Positions 56,722 through 64,000 of a stretch of 64,000 nt of DNA are shown one piece after another (the stretch's first letter is position 1; the number at the start of each line of letters is the position of its first letter). A program made the translations under genes and the position numbers. The notes beneath the pieces are model-generated. The model saw only the letters and a program-made list of their open reading frames with translations, ran no database searches and was not told the origin of the DNA. The stretch comes from Streptococcus sp. X13SY08 (lineage in GTDB: Bacteria > Bacillota > Bacilli > Lactobacillales > Streptococcaceae). Location of the stretch: assembly GCF_001182825.2 (NCBI RefSeq), contig NZ_LFYO02000002.1, positions 62,001 to 126,000 on the forward strand, in the 5' to 3' direction.

Positions 56722-57312
56722 ATGATTCCAGTAGTAATTGAACAAACTAGTCGTGGCGAACGCTCTTATGATATTTATTCTCGCTTGCTCAAGGACCGTA
56801 TTGTTATGTTAACAGGTCAAGTTGAAGACAATATGGCCAACTCTATCATTGCGCAGCTCCTTTTTTTGGATGCTCAAGATCCTACTAAAGATATCTACTT
56901 GTACGTCAATACACCTGGTGGGTCTGTTTCGGCAGGTCTTGCTATTGTAGACACTATGAACTTTATCAAAGCAGATGTGCAAACTATTGTCATGGGAACT
57001 GCAGCTAGCATGGGAACCATTATCGCTTCAAGCGGTGCCAAAGGCAAACGTTTCATGTTGCCAAATGCAGAATATATGATTCACCAACCAATGGGTGGAA
57101 CTGGTGGTGGTACGCAACAAACCGATATGGCCATTGCTGCAGAGCACCTCTTGAAGACTCGTACAAAATTAGAGAAAATTTTGGCGGATAATTCAGGAAA
57201 AACAATCAAACAAATCCACAAAGATGCAGAACGCGATTATTGGATGAGTGCTGAAGAAACCTTGGCTTACGGTTTTATTGATCAAATCATGGCCAATGAC
57301 CAATTGAAATAA
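56722..57312 (+). CDS. clpP: ATP-dependent Clp protease proteolytic subunit ClpP
   Basis: 196 residues, intact. Serine protease of the Clp machine. Catalytic triad: Ser in [11 protein letters not shown] (near residue 96), His in [10 protein letters not shown] (near 121), Asp in the [12 protein letters not shown] region. Start [26 protein letters not shown] is the standard one; SD GAGGA. CtsR operator overlaps its promoter. Confidence 0.97.
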   Translation: MIPVVIEQTSRGERSYDIYSRLLKDRIVMLTGQVEDNMANSIIAQLLFLDAQDPTKDIYLYVNTPGGSVSAGLAIVDTMNFIKADVQTIVMGTAASMGTIIASSGAKGKRFMLPNAEYMIHQPMGGTGGGTQQTDMAIAAEHLLKTRTKLEKILADNSGKTIKQIHKDAERDYWMSAEETLAYGFIDQIMANDQLK

Positions 57313-57317
57313 TAAGA

Positions 57318-57350
57318 GAGAAAAAGTCAGCTAGCTGGCTTCTTTTGCAT
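57318..57350 (+). terminator. Possible terminator after clpP
   Basis: AAGTCAGCTAGCTGGCTTC followed by TTTT: a short-loop stem. Confidence 0.55.
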
Positions 57351-57408
57351 TTGCTCAAAAACCTCAAAACATGCTATAATGGAAGAAGTAGAAGAAAAGG
57401 ATTAAAGT

Positions 57409-57678
57409 ATGTTTGAGAAACAAGAACGATTGAGTTTGTCTGTCTATTTGCATTATAATCGTGATGCTCGCAAGTTAAATCAGTATGGGGATGTTGTTTA
57501 TCATTCCCGACGTATGCGCTACGTAGTCTTATATGTCAACCAAGAAGCAGTAGAAGAAAGCATGATGAAGCTCAAAAAAGAAAAAATTGTTAAGAAAGTG
57601 ATTCCTTCTTATGTCAAAGAAATTGATCAGGATTTTGTTGGAAATCTCTATCGCACCACTGAGGAAAATATTTTGTGA
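57409..57678 (+). CDS. YlbG-type DUF2129 protein
   Basis: 89 residues, intact. Cytoplasmic. The family motif [20 protein letters not shown] and VKKVIPSY are clear. Position between clpP and livJ is the same as in other streptococci. Function unknown; suggested links to division in Bacillus are not established. Confidence 0.9.
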   Translation: MFEKQERLSLSVYLHYNRDARKLNQYGDVVYHSRRMRYVVLYVNQEAVEESMMKLKKEKIVKKVIPSYVKEIDQDFVGNLYRTTEENIL

Positions 57679-57695
57679 AAAATGTTTTCTTTTTG

Positions 57696-57724
57696 TTGAC
57701 AATTTTCTGATAATTCAGTATATT
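57696..57724 (+). promoter_or_regulatory. livJ promoter with CodY box
   Basis: TTGACA (57696-57701), 17-nt spacer, TATATT (57719-57724). The spacer carries AATTTTCTGATAATT (57701-57715), 14 of 15 matches to the CodY motif AATTTTCWGAAAATT. Branched-chain amino acids would switch the gene off through CodY. Confidence 0.8.
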
Positions 57725-57764
57725 ATAAACATATTATTTTAACTAAGAAAGTTTTAGGTGAATT

Positions 57765-58946
57765 ATGGAAATGAAAAAATGGATGCTAGCGATTGCTAGC
57801 TTTGCGTCTGCAGTGCTTCTTACTGCTTGTTCGGATGTGCCTACAAGTAATACCGCAGCTGGAGATGCTGCAGGTACTAAAATTGGAACTACTATTAAAG
57901 TTGGATTCAACTTAGAATTGTCAGGTGTAACATCTTCTTATGGACAATTTGAGGAAAAAGGTGCTAAATTAGCTATTAAAGAAATTAATGCTGACGGTGG
58001 TGTCGATGGCAAAAAATTGCAAGCGATCTCTAAGGACAACAAATCTGAAACAGCCGAAGCGGCAACTGTGGCGACAGCTTTGACTAGTGAAGGGGCTAAT
58101 ATCATTATAGGTCCTGCTACGTCTGGAGCTTCTGGAGCCTCTATCTCTAGCGTGACATCAGCTGGTGTTCCGATGATTTCACCTTCAGGAACACAGACCA
58201 ATTTGGTTGCTGACAAGTCTGGTAAAGTTCAAGATTATTTCTTCCGTGCAACCTTTACGGATGAAAACCAAGCGGAATTTATGGCTGAGTACGCAACAGC
58301 TAATCTTCAAGCTAAAAAAGTGGTTCTCTATTATGATAATTCTTCTGATTATGCAAAAGGAATCGCTGATACCTTCAAAGACTCATTTGATGGAGAGGTT
58401 GTAGCCGAAGCAACATTTGCTTCAGGAGATAAAGATTTCCAAGCAGCCATTACAAAATTCAAGAATGCAGACTTTGATGCTATTGTTATGCCTGGTTATT
58501 ATAATGAAACAGGAAGCATCACCAAACAAATCCGTGAAGCGGGTATTGATGCACCAATCCTCGGACCTGACGGATTTGACTCACCACAATTTGCACAATT
58601 GGCAACGAAATCTGCCTCTAATAGTGTGTACTATCTCTCTGCCTTTGTCATATCCGCAAGTGAAAAAGCGCAAGCTTTCTATGATGCTTATGTTGCGGAA
58701 TATGGTGAAGAACCATCCATGTTCTCAGCACTTGCTTATGATGCTGTTCACATGGCAGCAAAAGCAGCTGAAGGCGCTAAAACATCGATCGATATCAAAA
58801 ACAATTTAGCAGCACTTAAAGATTTTGAAGGTGTAACAGGAACCGTGTCAATCGATAAAGAGCACAATGTTGTGAAAACAGTTTACGTCGTTGGTCTTAA
58901 AAATGGAGAGCAAGACACAATAGATACTATCCGTATCGATAAATAA
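57765..58946 (+). CDS. livJ: Branched-chain amino acid ABC transporter, substrate-binding lipoprotein
   Basis: 393 residues, intact. Lipoprotein signal ending LLTACSD (Cys near residue 22). Periplasmic-binding fold type I: KVGFNLELSGVTSSYGQFEEKGAKLAI, GPATSGASGASISSV, SGTQTNLV. Captures Leu, Ile and Val for livHMGF. An alternative ATG two codons later is possible. Separated from livH by 168 nt with its own promoter elements. Confidence 0.95.
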   Translation: MEMKKWMLAIASFASAVLLTACSDVPTSNTAAGDAAGTKIGTTIKVGFNLELSGVTSSYGQFEEKGAKLAIKEINADGGVDGKKLQAISKDNKSETAEAATVATALTSEGANIIIGPATSGASGASISSVTSAGVPMISPSGTQTNLVADKSGKVQDYFFRATFTDENQAEFMAEYATANLQAKKVVLYYDNSSDYAKGIADTFKDSFDGEVVAEATFASGDKDFQAAITKFKNADFDAIVMPGYYNETGSITKQIREAGIDAPILGPDGFDSPQFAQLATKSASNSVYYLSAFVISASEKAQAFYDAYVAEYGEEPSMFSALAYDAVHMAAKAAEGAKTSIDIKNNLAALKDFEGVTGTVSIDKEHNVVKTVYVVGLKNGEQDTIDTIRIDK

Positions 58947-59040
58947 GCAAATGAGAGAGGTCTGGAACAATCGTTCTGGACTTCTTGGTTTTGTAAATAG
59001 ATTGTTAGAAAATGATTTTTTTCAGCTAGAATAACTTATA

Positions 59041-59064
59041 AAATGTCAGAAAATTTTGTATAAT
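59041..59064 (+). promoter_or_regulatory. livH promoter with CodY-like box
   Basis: AAATGTCAGAAAATT (59041-59055) matches the CodY motif at 13 of 15 positions and is followed by TATAAT at 59059-59064. Confidence 0.6.
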
Positions 59065-59114
59065 ATAAAAATATTGAAATTATACCATTTAGGATTAGAA
59101 AGTTTGGTGCATGC

Positions 59115-59856
59115 ATGCTTCAACAGCTTGTCAATAGTTTGATTCTGGGCTCTGTTTATGCCCTTCTCGCTCTCGGCTATACCATGGTTTACGGGATTAT
59201 CAAACTGATTAACTTTGCTCATGGAGATTTATATATGATGGGAGCCTTCATAGGTTACTACCTCATCAATGGTCTTCATTTGAATTTTTTCATCGCCTTG
59301 ATTTTAATTCAACTCGGATTGCTGCTCTGATTACGGCGATTGGGGTGTCTTTCTTTTTAGAATACACTATGATCTACTTCTTCTCAGCCGATGTTCGTCC
59401 ATTTCCACAGGCGATTGAAACAGTAAAATATAATTTGGGTCCAATCAGCATCAGTAACGTCCAGCTCATTATCTTGGGGATTTCGATTTTCTTGATGGTT
59501 GCTCTGCAATTTATCGTCAAAAAAACTAAGATGGGAAAAGCTATGCGAGCAGTTTCTGTGGATAGTGATGCAGCGCAATTGATGGGGATCAACGTGAATC
59601 AAACCATCAGCTTTACCTTTGCTTTGGGGTCAGCCTTAGCAGGCGCGGCGGGCGTTTTGTAGCAGCTGTTTTGGGTGGTATTGGGATTATTCCTGGTGCA
59701 GCACTTGGTGGTTTTGTTATCGGGATTTTAGAAACTTTGGCAACTGCCGTGGGACTTTCCGATTTCCGGGATGCGGTTGTTTACATTGTCCTTATCCTCA
59801 TTCTCTTGGTTCGTCCAAGTGGTCTCCTCGGCAAACATGTGAAAGAGAAGGTGTAA
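59115..59856 (+). pseudogene. livH: Branched-chain amino acid permease LivH (two gaps)
   Basis: Inner-membrane permease. Start MLQQLVNSLILGSVYALLAL; YGIIKLINFAHGDLYMMGAF is the hallmark. Breaks: near 59315 (FFIALIL to TRIAALITAIGVSFFLEY), losing about 27-30 residues; near 59660 (LAGAAG to FVAAVLGGIGIIPGAALGG), losing ~22-25. The AAQLMGINVN and C-terminal LLVRPSGLLGKHVKE are intact. First gene of livHMGF; ATG has AGTTTGG-type weak SD. Confidence 0.88.
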
Positions 59857-59858
59857 CC

Positions 59859-60683
59859 ATGAAACAGAATTCGAAAGCAAATATAGCCTGGTTCGTTATC
59901 TTGGTTGCAGGCTTCCTTATCTTGAATACATTAATTTCGACAGGGATGTTGACTTATACAGTCGGTATTATCGGTACGCGAATGCCAAACTATGCTGGCT
60001 TTATCATCGCATTGGTCGTAGGGATGGTTGTGTCTGGAATTATCGCTCTCTTGGTCGGTATCCCTACCCTTCGTCTGAAAGGTGATTATTTGGCGATTGC
60101 GACACTGGGGGTAGCGGAAATTATCCGTATCGTCATCATCAATGGTAGCGATGTGACCAATGGTGCAGCAGGTATTATCGGTATTCCGCTATTTACCAAC
60201 TGGCAAATGGTCTATGCATTTGTTGTCGTGACGACTATTTTGACCCTCAATTTCTTGCGCAGCCCAATTGGTCGTGCAACTATTTCCGTTCGAGAAGATG
60301 AGATTGCAGCGGAGTCTGTCGGTGTCAATCCGACTAAGATGAAAGTGGTGGCTTTTGTCATTGGTGCTATGACTGCAGCCGTGGCGGGTGGTCTTCATGC
60401 AGGTTACGTTGGGGCTATTGTACCGAAGGACTTTGCCTTTATGACATCTGTAAATATCTTCATCATTATCGTATTGGGTGGACTTGGTTCTATGACGGGG
60501 ACTTTCCTTGCTGCTATTGCCTTGGGAATCTTGAATGTTTTCTTGAAAAATTATTCAGACATCAGCATGATTATCTACTCATTGGCTCTGATTTTGATTA
60601 TGATTTTCCGTCCAGGTGGTCTCTTGGGGACTAAAGAATTGCCCTTGTCGCGATTCTTCAAACAAAAGGAGGAAACTAACTAA
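59859..60683 (+). CDS. livM: Branched-chain amino acid permease LivM (in-frame gap)
   Basis: 274 residues; the family is ~315. The missing ~40 residues lie near residue 30: LNTLISTGML is followed directly by YTVGIIGTRMPNYAGF, skipping the conserved GLNLIVGxSGQxSLGHAAF region. Remaining motifs are good: VGIPTLRLKGDYLAIATLGVAEI, INGSDVTNGAAGI, SPIGRATISVREDEIAAES, LGSMTGTFLAA, RPGGLLGTKEL. Open frame, but probably non-functional as written. Overlaps livG by 1 nt. Confidence 0.88.
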   Translation: MKQNSKANIAWFVILVAGFLILNTLISTGMLTYTVGIIGTRMPNYAGFIIALVVGMVVSGIIALLVGIPTLRLKGDYLAIATLGVAEIIRIVIINGSDVTNGAAGIIGIPLFTNWQMVYAFVVVTTILTLNFLRSPIGRATISVREDEIAAESVGVNPTKMKVVAFVIGAMTAAVAGGLHAGYVGAIVPKDFAFMTSVNIFIIIVLGGLGSMTGTFLAAIALGILNVFLKNYSDISMIIYSLALILIMIFRPGGLLGTKELPLSRFFKQKEETN

Positions 60684-61447
60684 TGGCGCTTCTTGAAGTA
60701 AAAAAATTAACCAAGCATTTCGGTGGATTAACTGCTGTGGGCGACGTGACAATGGAATTGCAAGCTGGAGAATTGGTCGGCTTGATAGGTCCAAATGGTG
60801 CTGGAAAAACAACTCTTTTCAACCTCTTGACGGGCGTTTATGAGCCAAGTGAAGGAACGATTTCATTGGCAGACACTTTGTTAAATGGCAAAGCTCCTTC
60901 AAAAATTGCCTCTCTGGGTCTTGCACGTACTTTCCAAAATATTCGTCTTTTCAAAGATATGACTGTTTTAGAAAATGTTCTGATTGGTCTCAATAATCAT
61001 TCCAAATCGCACGTTTTAGCAAGCTTCTTACGTTTACCAGCATTTTATAAAAATGAAGAAGCCCTGAAAGAAAAAGCTTTGGACTTGTTGAAAATTTTTG
61101 ATTTAGACAAATATGCAGATGTCCTTGCAAAGAATTTGCCCTATGGGCAACAACGCCGTTTGGAAATCGTTCGTGCGCTTGCGACAGAGCCAAAAATCCT
61201 TTTTTTGGATGAACCAGCTGCTGGCATGAACCCGCATGAAACAGCTGAATTGACTCAACTCATTCGTCAAATCAAAGAGCAATTCAATATTACCATTATG
61301 TTGATTGAGCACGATATGAGTTTGGTTATGGAAGTAACAGAGCGTATCTATGTTCTAGAATATGGTCGCCTCATCGCCCACGGGACACCAGAAGAAATTC
61401 GCAATAATAAACGCGTTATTGAAGCCTACCTAGGAGGTGACATCTAA
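60683..61447 (+). CDS. livG: Branched-chain amino acid ABC transporter ATP-binding protein LivG
   Basis: 254 residues, intact. Walker A GPNGAGKTTLFNLLTG, Q-loop LARTFQNIRLF, signature LPYGQQRRLEI (the LivG variant), Walker B LFLDEPAAGMNPHE, and H-loop MLIEHDMSLVMEV. SD AAGGAGGAAA inside livM. Energises uptake with LivF; start and stop overlap the flanking genes. Confidence 0.95.
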   Translation: MALLEVKKLTKHFGGLTAVGDVTMELQAGELVGLIGPNGAGKTTLFNLLTGVYEPSEGTISLADTLLNGKAPSKIASLGLARTFQNIRLFKDMTVLENVLIGLNNHSKSHVLASFLRLPAFYKNEEALKEKALDLLKIFDLDKYADVLAKNLPYGQQRRLEIVRALATEPKILFLDEPAAGMNPHETAELTQLIRQIKEQFNITIMLIEHDMSLVMEVTERIYVLEYGRLIAHGTPEEIRNNKRVIEAYLGGDI

Positions 61448-62157
61448 TGTCTATGTTGAAAGTTGACAATTTATCTGTCCATTATGGCGTCATCGAAGCA
61501 GTCAAAAATGTCTCCTTTGAAGTCAATGAAGGAGAAGTGGTGACCCTTATCGGTGCTAATGGTACGGGGAAAACATCTATTTTGCGGACCATTTCTGGCT
61601 TGGTGCGTCCATCTTCAGGAACGATTTCTTACTTAGGGAATGACATCCAAAAAGTAGCAGCTCATAAGATTGTGGCAGATGGTTTGGCACAAGTTCCAGA
61701 AGGTCGTCACGTGTTTGCTGGATTGACCGTTATGGAAAACTTAGAAATGGGAGCTTTCCTCAAGAAAAATAAGGAAGAAAATCAAAAAAATCTCAAACGA
61801 ATTTTTGAACGTTTCCCGCGTTTAGAAGAGCGTAAAAACCAAGACGCTGCAACTCTTTCAGGTGGTGAGCAGCAGATGCTGGCCATGGGTCGTGCCCTCA
61901 TGAGCCAACCTAAACTTTTGCTCTTGGACGAGCCATCAATGGGACTTGCTCCAATCTTTATCCAAGAAATATTTGATATTACCCAAGATATTCAAAAACA
62001 AGGAACAACGGTGCTCTTGATCGAACAAAATGCCAACAAAGCCCTTGCGATTGCTGATCGCGGTTATGTCCTAGAAACAGGGAAAATCGTCCTCACCGGC
62101 ACAGGAAAAGAACTCCTCGAATCAGAAGAAGTCAAAAAAGCATATCTAGGTGGCTAA
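61447..62157 (+). CDS. livF: Branched-chain amino acid ABC transporter ATP-binding protein LivF
   Basis: 236 residues, intact. Walker A GANGTGKTSILRTISG, signature LSGGEQQMLAMGRAL, Walker B LLLDEPSMGLAP, H-loop LLIEQNANKAL. Ends with KAYLGG. Last gene of the liv operon, followed by a terminator. Confidence 0.95.
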   Translation: MSMLKVDNLSVHYGVIEAVKNVSFEVNEGEVVTLIGANGTGKTSILRTISGLVRPSSGTISYLGNDIQKVAAHKIVADGLAQVPEGRHVFAGLTVMENLEMGAFLKKNKEENQKNLKRIFERFPRLEERKNQDAATLSGGEQQMLAMGRALMSQPKLLLLDEPSMGLAPIFIQEIFDITQDIQKQGTTVLLIEQNANKALAIADRGYVLETGKIVLTGTGKELLESEEVKKAYLGG

Positions 62158-62179
62158 AAAGGTCCAGTGGACCTTTTTA
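62156..62179 (+). terminator. Terminator after livF
   Basis: AAAAAGGTCCA G TGGACCTTTTT; small loop. Also the left edge of the degenerate repeat array. Confidence 0.75.
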
Positions 62180-62330
62180 GGTTGGAAATAGGACAATCGA
62201 AGATTGGTCCATAACAGCCTGAGAGACTTGTTTTAGGTCGAAAATGGGACGACCGCCGGTCAGTCGCTAGTCTGGTAGACCTTTCTAGGTTGAAAAATAG
62301 GGGCGTTTGAAGCTTGCGACAAATTAGCCC
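62170..62330. repeat. Three degenerate ~54-bp direct repeats in the liv to two-component gap
   Basis: Copies begin at about 62170, 62225 and 62278: GACCTTTTTAGGTTGGAAATA, GACTTGTTTTAGGTCGAAAA and GACCTTTCTAGGTTGAAAAA are their first bases. Period ~53-55 bp. The rest of each copy is less alike. The gap 62158-62561 otherwise holds no gene. Confidence 0.5.
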
Positions 62331-62490
62331 TGAACCTAGGAGTATATGGATAGATTTTAACAGAGCATAGAAATAGGAGAGGAGTGACTTGGGAGATTAG
62401 TTTGGCGATTCAGATTTTACTATTTCTCCCATTTTATCCTTACAATCAGGATTTCTAAATATCAGTAGATGATCCCTTAAAGATGAAGTA

Positions 62491-62529
62491 GAAAAAGCTA
62501 GAAAAGATTAATCTTTTCTAGCTTTTTCT
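62491..62529. terminator. Bidirectional terminator
   Basis: GAAAAAGCTAGAAAAGATTA / ATCTTTTCTAGCTTTTTC: nearly perfect palindrome with T5 and A5 ends, serving the minus-strand kinase gene. Confidence 0.85.
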
Positions 62530-62561
62530 ATATATATATTTCTTTTTACCTGAAAAATTCT

Positions 62562-63710
62562 TTAAAATGTGATAATGAACTGAACACTATTTTCAGTATT
62601 TTGTGCAGAGATTTTCCAACCATGCTGTTGAATGATTTCTTTTGTCAGAGCCATGCCAATACCTGATTGTCCTTGTTTTCCTATGTAAAAACGATCGAAA
62701 GTCCGAGATAAATCTTCGGATGATAGTAGAGGTCCATCATTTTCAATCATGATGTGGTGACTATCGGCTTCAATCTGAATATAGGTTTTTGCATAGCGCA
62801 GACTATTGCTTAAAATGTTTGAAATGGCCCGTTCCAATAGTTGTGGATTAGCAGAAATAGTGGCTTCTGAAATGTTTGTTTCAAGGCGTATTCCTCGTTT
62901 TTTCATTCTAAATTCTGTTTGATAGAGGAGATTTTCTAAAAAATCCGTCAAAGAGAACTCTATTTTTTCGACTTTTAAGCTACCATTTTCCAAACGCGAA
63001 AGATGGAGAATTTCGTCGACCAAGTTGGCCGTTTTATTACTTTCTTGTAAAATGACAGAACTAGCTGTGCTAGGAGGGATGAGACGTTGAGAGAGGCCAT
63101 CCGCATAACCTTGAATCACCATGAGAGGAGTTTTCAGTTCGTGAGAAGCATTTTCAAAGAATTCTTTTTGTTTTTGTTGGTCCTTTTCGAGGCGACTCCC
63201 CATGTGGAGCCCGAATAAACCTACTCCAATCAGACTGATAGCTAAGGAAACGAGCAAGATAAATGAGATTTTTTGAACCAGTTTATCTTCCGAACTAGCA
63301 TCCACATATAGAAGAAGTAGTTGTTTATGGACGTTGACCAACTTAACAAAGTAATATTTTTCACCTATTTTGGTTTGGGAAAAGTTGTTGAGTCCTCTGT
63401 TTTTGCTTGCCCATTGCACTAATCTTTGTTGATCTTCATAGTAGTAATAGGATAAACCTGTTCGGCCCACATTATCTTCAGAGGAGGGAATATCTGGAAG
63501 ACTGTAGTCCGTATTTAATTCAAGTACTTCTGCAAATAGCCTACTTTCTTCCTCCCCCTGATCCAGATTTTCTCCTGAATAGATGACTTGGGAAGCCTCA
63601 ATAGCCAACTCTGCTTGATTTGCAATGTAATTTCTCATGGTCACACGGAAAATGAAGAGCCCTAGGAGGGATACCAATATAGCAGTCATGAGAAATAAAG
63701 TAACGATGGT
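62562..63710 (-). pseudogene. Sensor histidine kinase (N-terminal start fused into the regulator)
   Basis: 375 residues from an internal ATG (MTAILVSLLGLFIFRVTMR); the first helix continues in frame upstream (VTLFL) but its real start is missing. Two helices (residues ~1-17 and ~142-165) with a ~125-residue outside sensor, then H-box FENASHELKTPLMVI, N-box ISNILSNSLRYAK, G1 MIENDGP, and G2 QSGIGMALTKEII. Orthodox kinase; signal unknown. Its partner regulator is immediately upstream on the minus strand. Confidence 0.82.
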
Positions 63711-64000
63711 TTACTTGACTGTTCTGTGTTGCCAATTTATTTCGAATACGACGAACGGTTTCGTCGGTCACTCGTGTTTCAAAATCTGTGGACATTCCCC
63801 AGATGGCATCTAATAATTCATCGCGTGAGACAGCTTTTCCAGCCTGTTCCATCATATAGAGCATCACTTGGAGTTCTGTTTCTGTCAGATGGAGGTTGTT
63901 CTCGGAGACATAGATGGCATGATCATTATCAGAATAGATCAAATCTCCAAACCGTACATCATCTGATTTAGCCTGTCCTTGTTCCATATATAATCATCAC
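63711..64000 (-). pseudogene. OmpR-family response regulator (C-terminal part, cut by window end)
   Basis: Winged-helix DNA-binding domain: RFGDLIYSDNDHAIYVSENN, LTETELQVMLYMMEQAGKAVSRDEL, VTDETVRRIRNKLATQ. The usual end VWGYGFKL is absent: the sequence jumps after ATQNSQV into the kinase. Near 63988 the text before the domain (DDYI-like codons) is in another frame, so another gap is likely. The receiver domain lies beyond the window. Confidence 0.8.

Noticed and set aside
58955..59000. Terminator after livJ
   Set aside because: GTCTGGAAC / GTTCTGGAC pairs imperfectly and lacks a T-run; too weak to list.
1..64000. CRISPR arrays, tRNA, rRNA, insertion sequences or prophage
   Set aside because: No regular spacer-repeat arrays, cloverleaf or rRNA segments, transposase or integrase motifs were found on either strand. 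The many gaps have no IS remnants or target duplications at their edges.

Overview
This 64 kb window is chromosomal DNA of a low-GC streptococcus, most like the Streptococcus suis group. The evidence is gene order: prfB-ftsE-ftsX, proB-proA-proC, comEA-comEC with holA-sodA downstream, an FNR/Crp-type regulator ahead of arcA-arcB-arcC-arcD-dipeptidase with argR-queA convergent, and upp, clpP and livJHMGF. No rRNA, tRNA, CRISPR, insertion sequence or prophage was seen.

Layout. 1-8 kb: calcium P-type ATPase end, decayed TetR gene, two TM2 membrane proteins, queG, prfB with its programmed frameshift signal, ftsEX, metallo-beta-lactamase-fold hydrolase. 8-16.5 kb: dinG, proline synthesis proBAC, TetR and DegV. 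16.5-23.3 kb: heterodimeric ABC exporter, remains of a fumarate-reductase-type flavoprotein, PH-domain protein, DEAD-box RNA helicase with a structured leader. 23.3-32 kb: a SaeRS-like virulence module (PbsP-like SSURE surface protein, saeR, saeS, and a separate tandem-repeat secreted protein), trmN6, plsC, comEA and comEC. 32-44.8 kb: holA, sodA, arginine deiminase cluster, argR, queA, nagB, rsuA. 45-49.9 kb: FCT-type pilus island (adhesin, FctA-like backbone, class B sortase, FctB-like pilin). 49.9-64 kb: iron permease end, murE, maa, dexB, upp, PadR/DUF1700/DUF4097 operon, clpP, branched-chain amino acid ABC transporter, and a two-component system cut by the window end.

The genes fit a host-associated life: arginine deiminase for ATP and acid tolerance under catabolite and FNR-type control, CodY-type sites on the liv promoters, CtsR on clpP, NagR-type on nagB. 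The most coherent system is the SaeRS-like one: the promoters of the SSURE protein and of the tandem-repeat protein 8 kb away carry the same array of 11-bp-spaced TTTAAG-like repeats at exactly the same distance from identical extended -10 elements.

A strong caution: roughly forty lesions interrupt about half of the genes. They are 1-nt homopolymer shifts, gaps of about 55-70 nt estimated against family sequences, larger gaps that fuse neighbours, and a few nonsense codons. Essential prfB and murE are among them, so much of the damage is probably sequence or assembly error, although some changes (a 22-bp tandem duplication in the sortase, and a TAA plus NotI octamer where the pilin sorting motif should be) look like discrete events. 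Interrupted genes are typed as pseudogene here, meaning broken as written, not necessarily dead in the organism.
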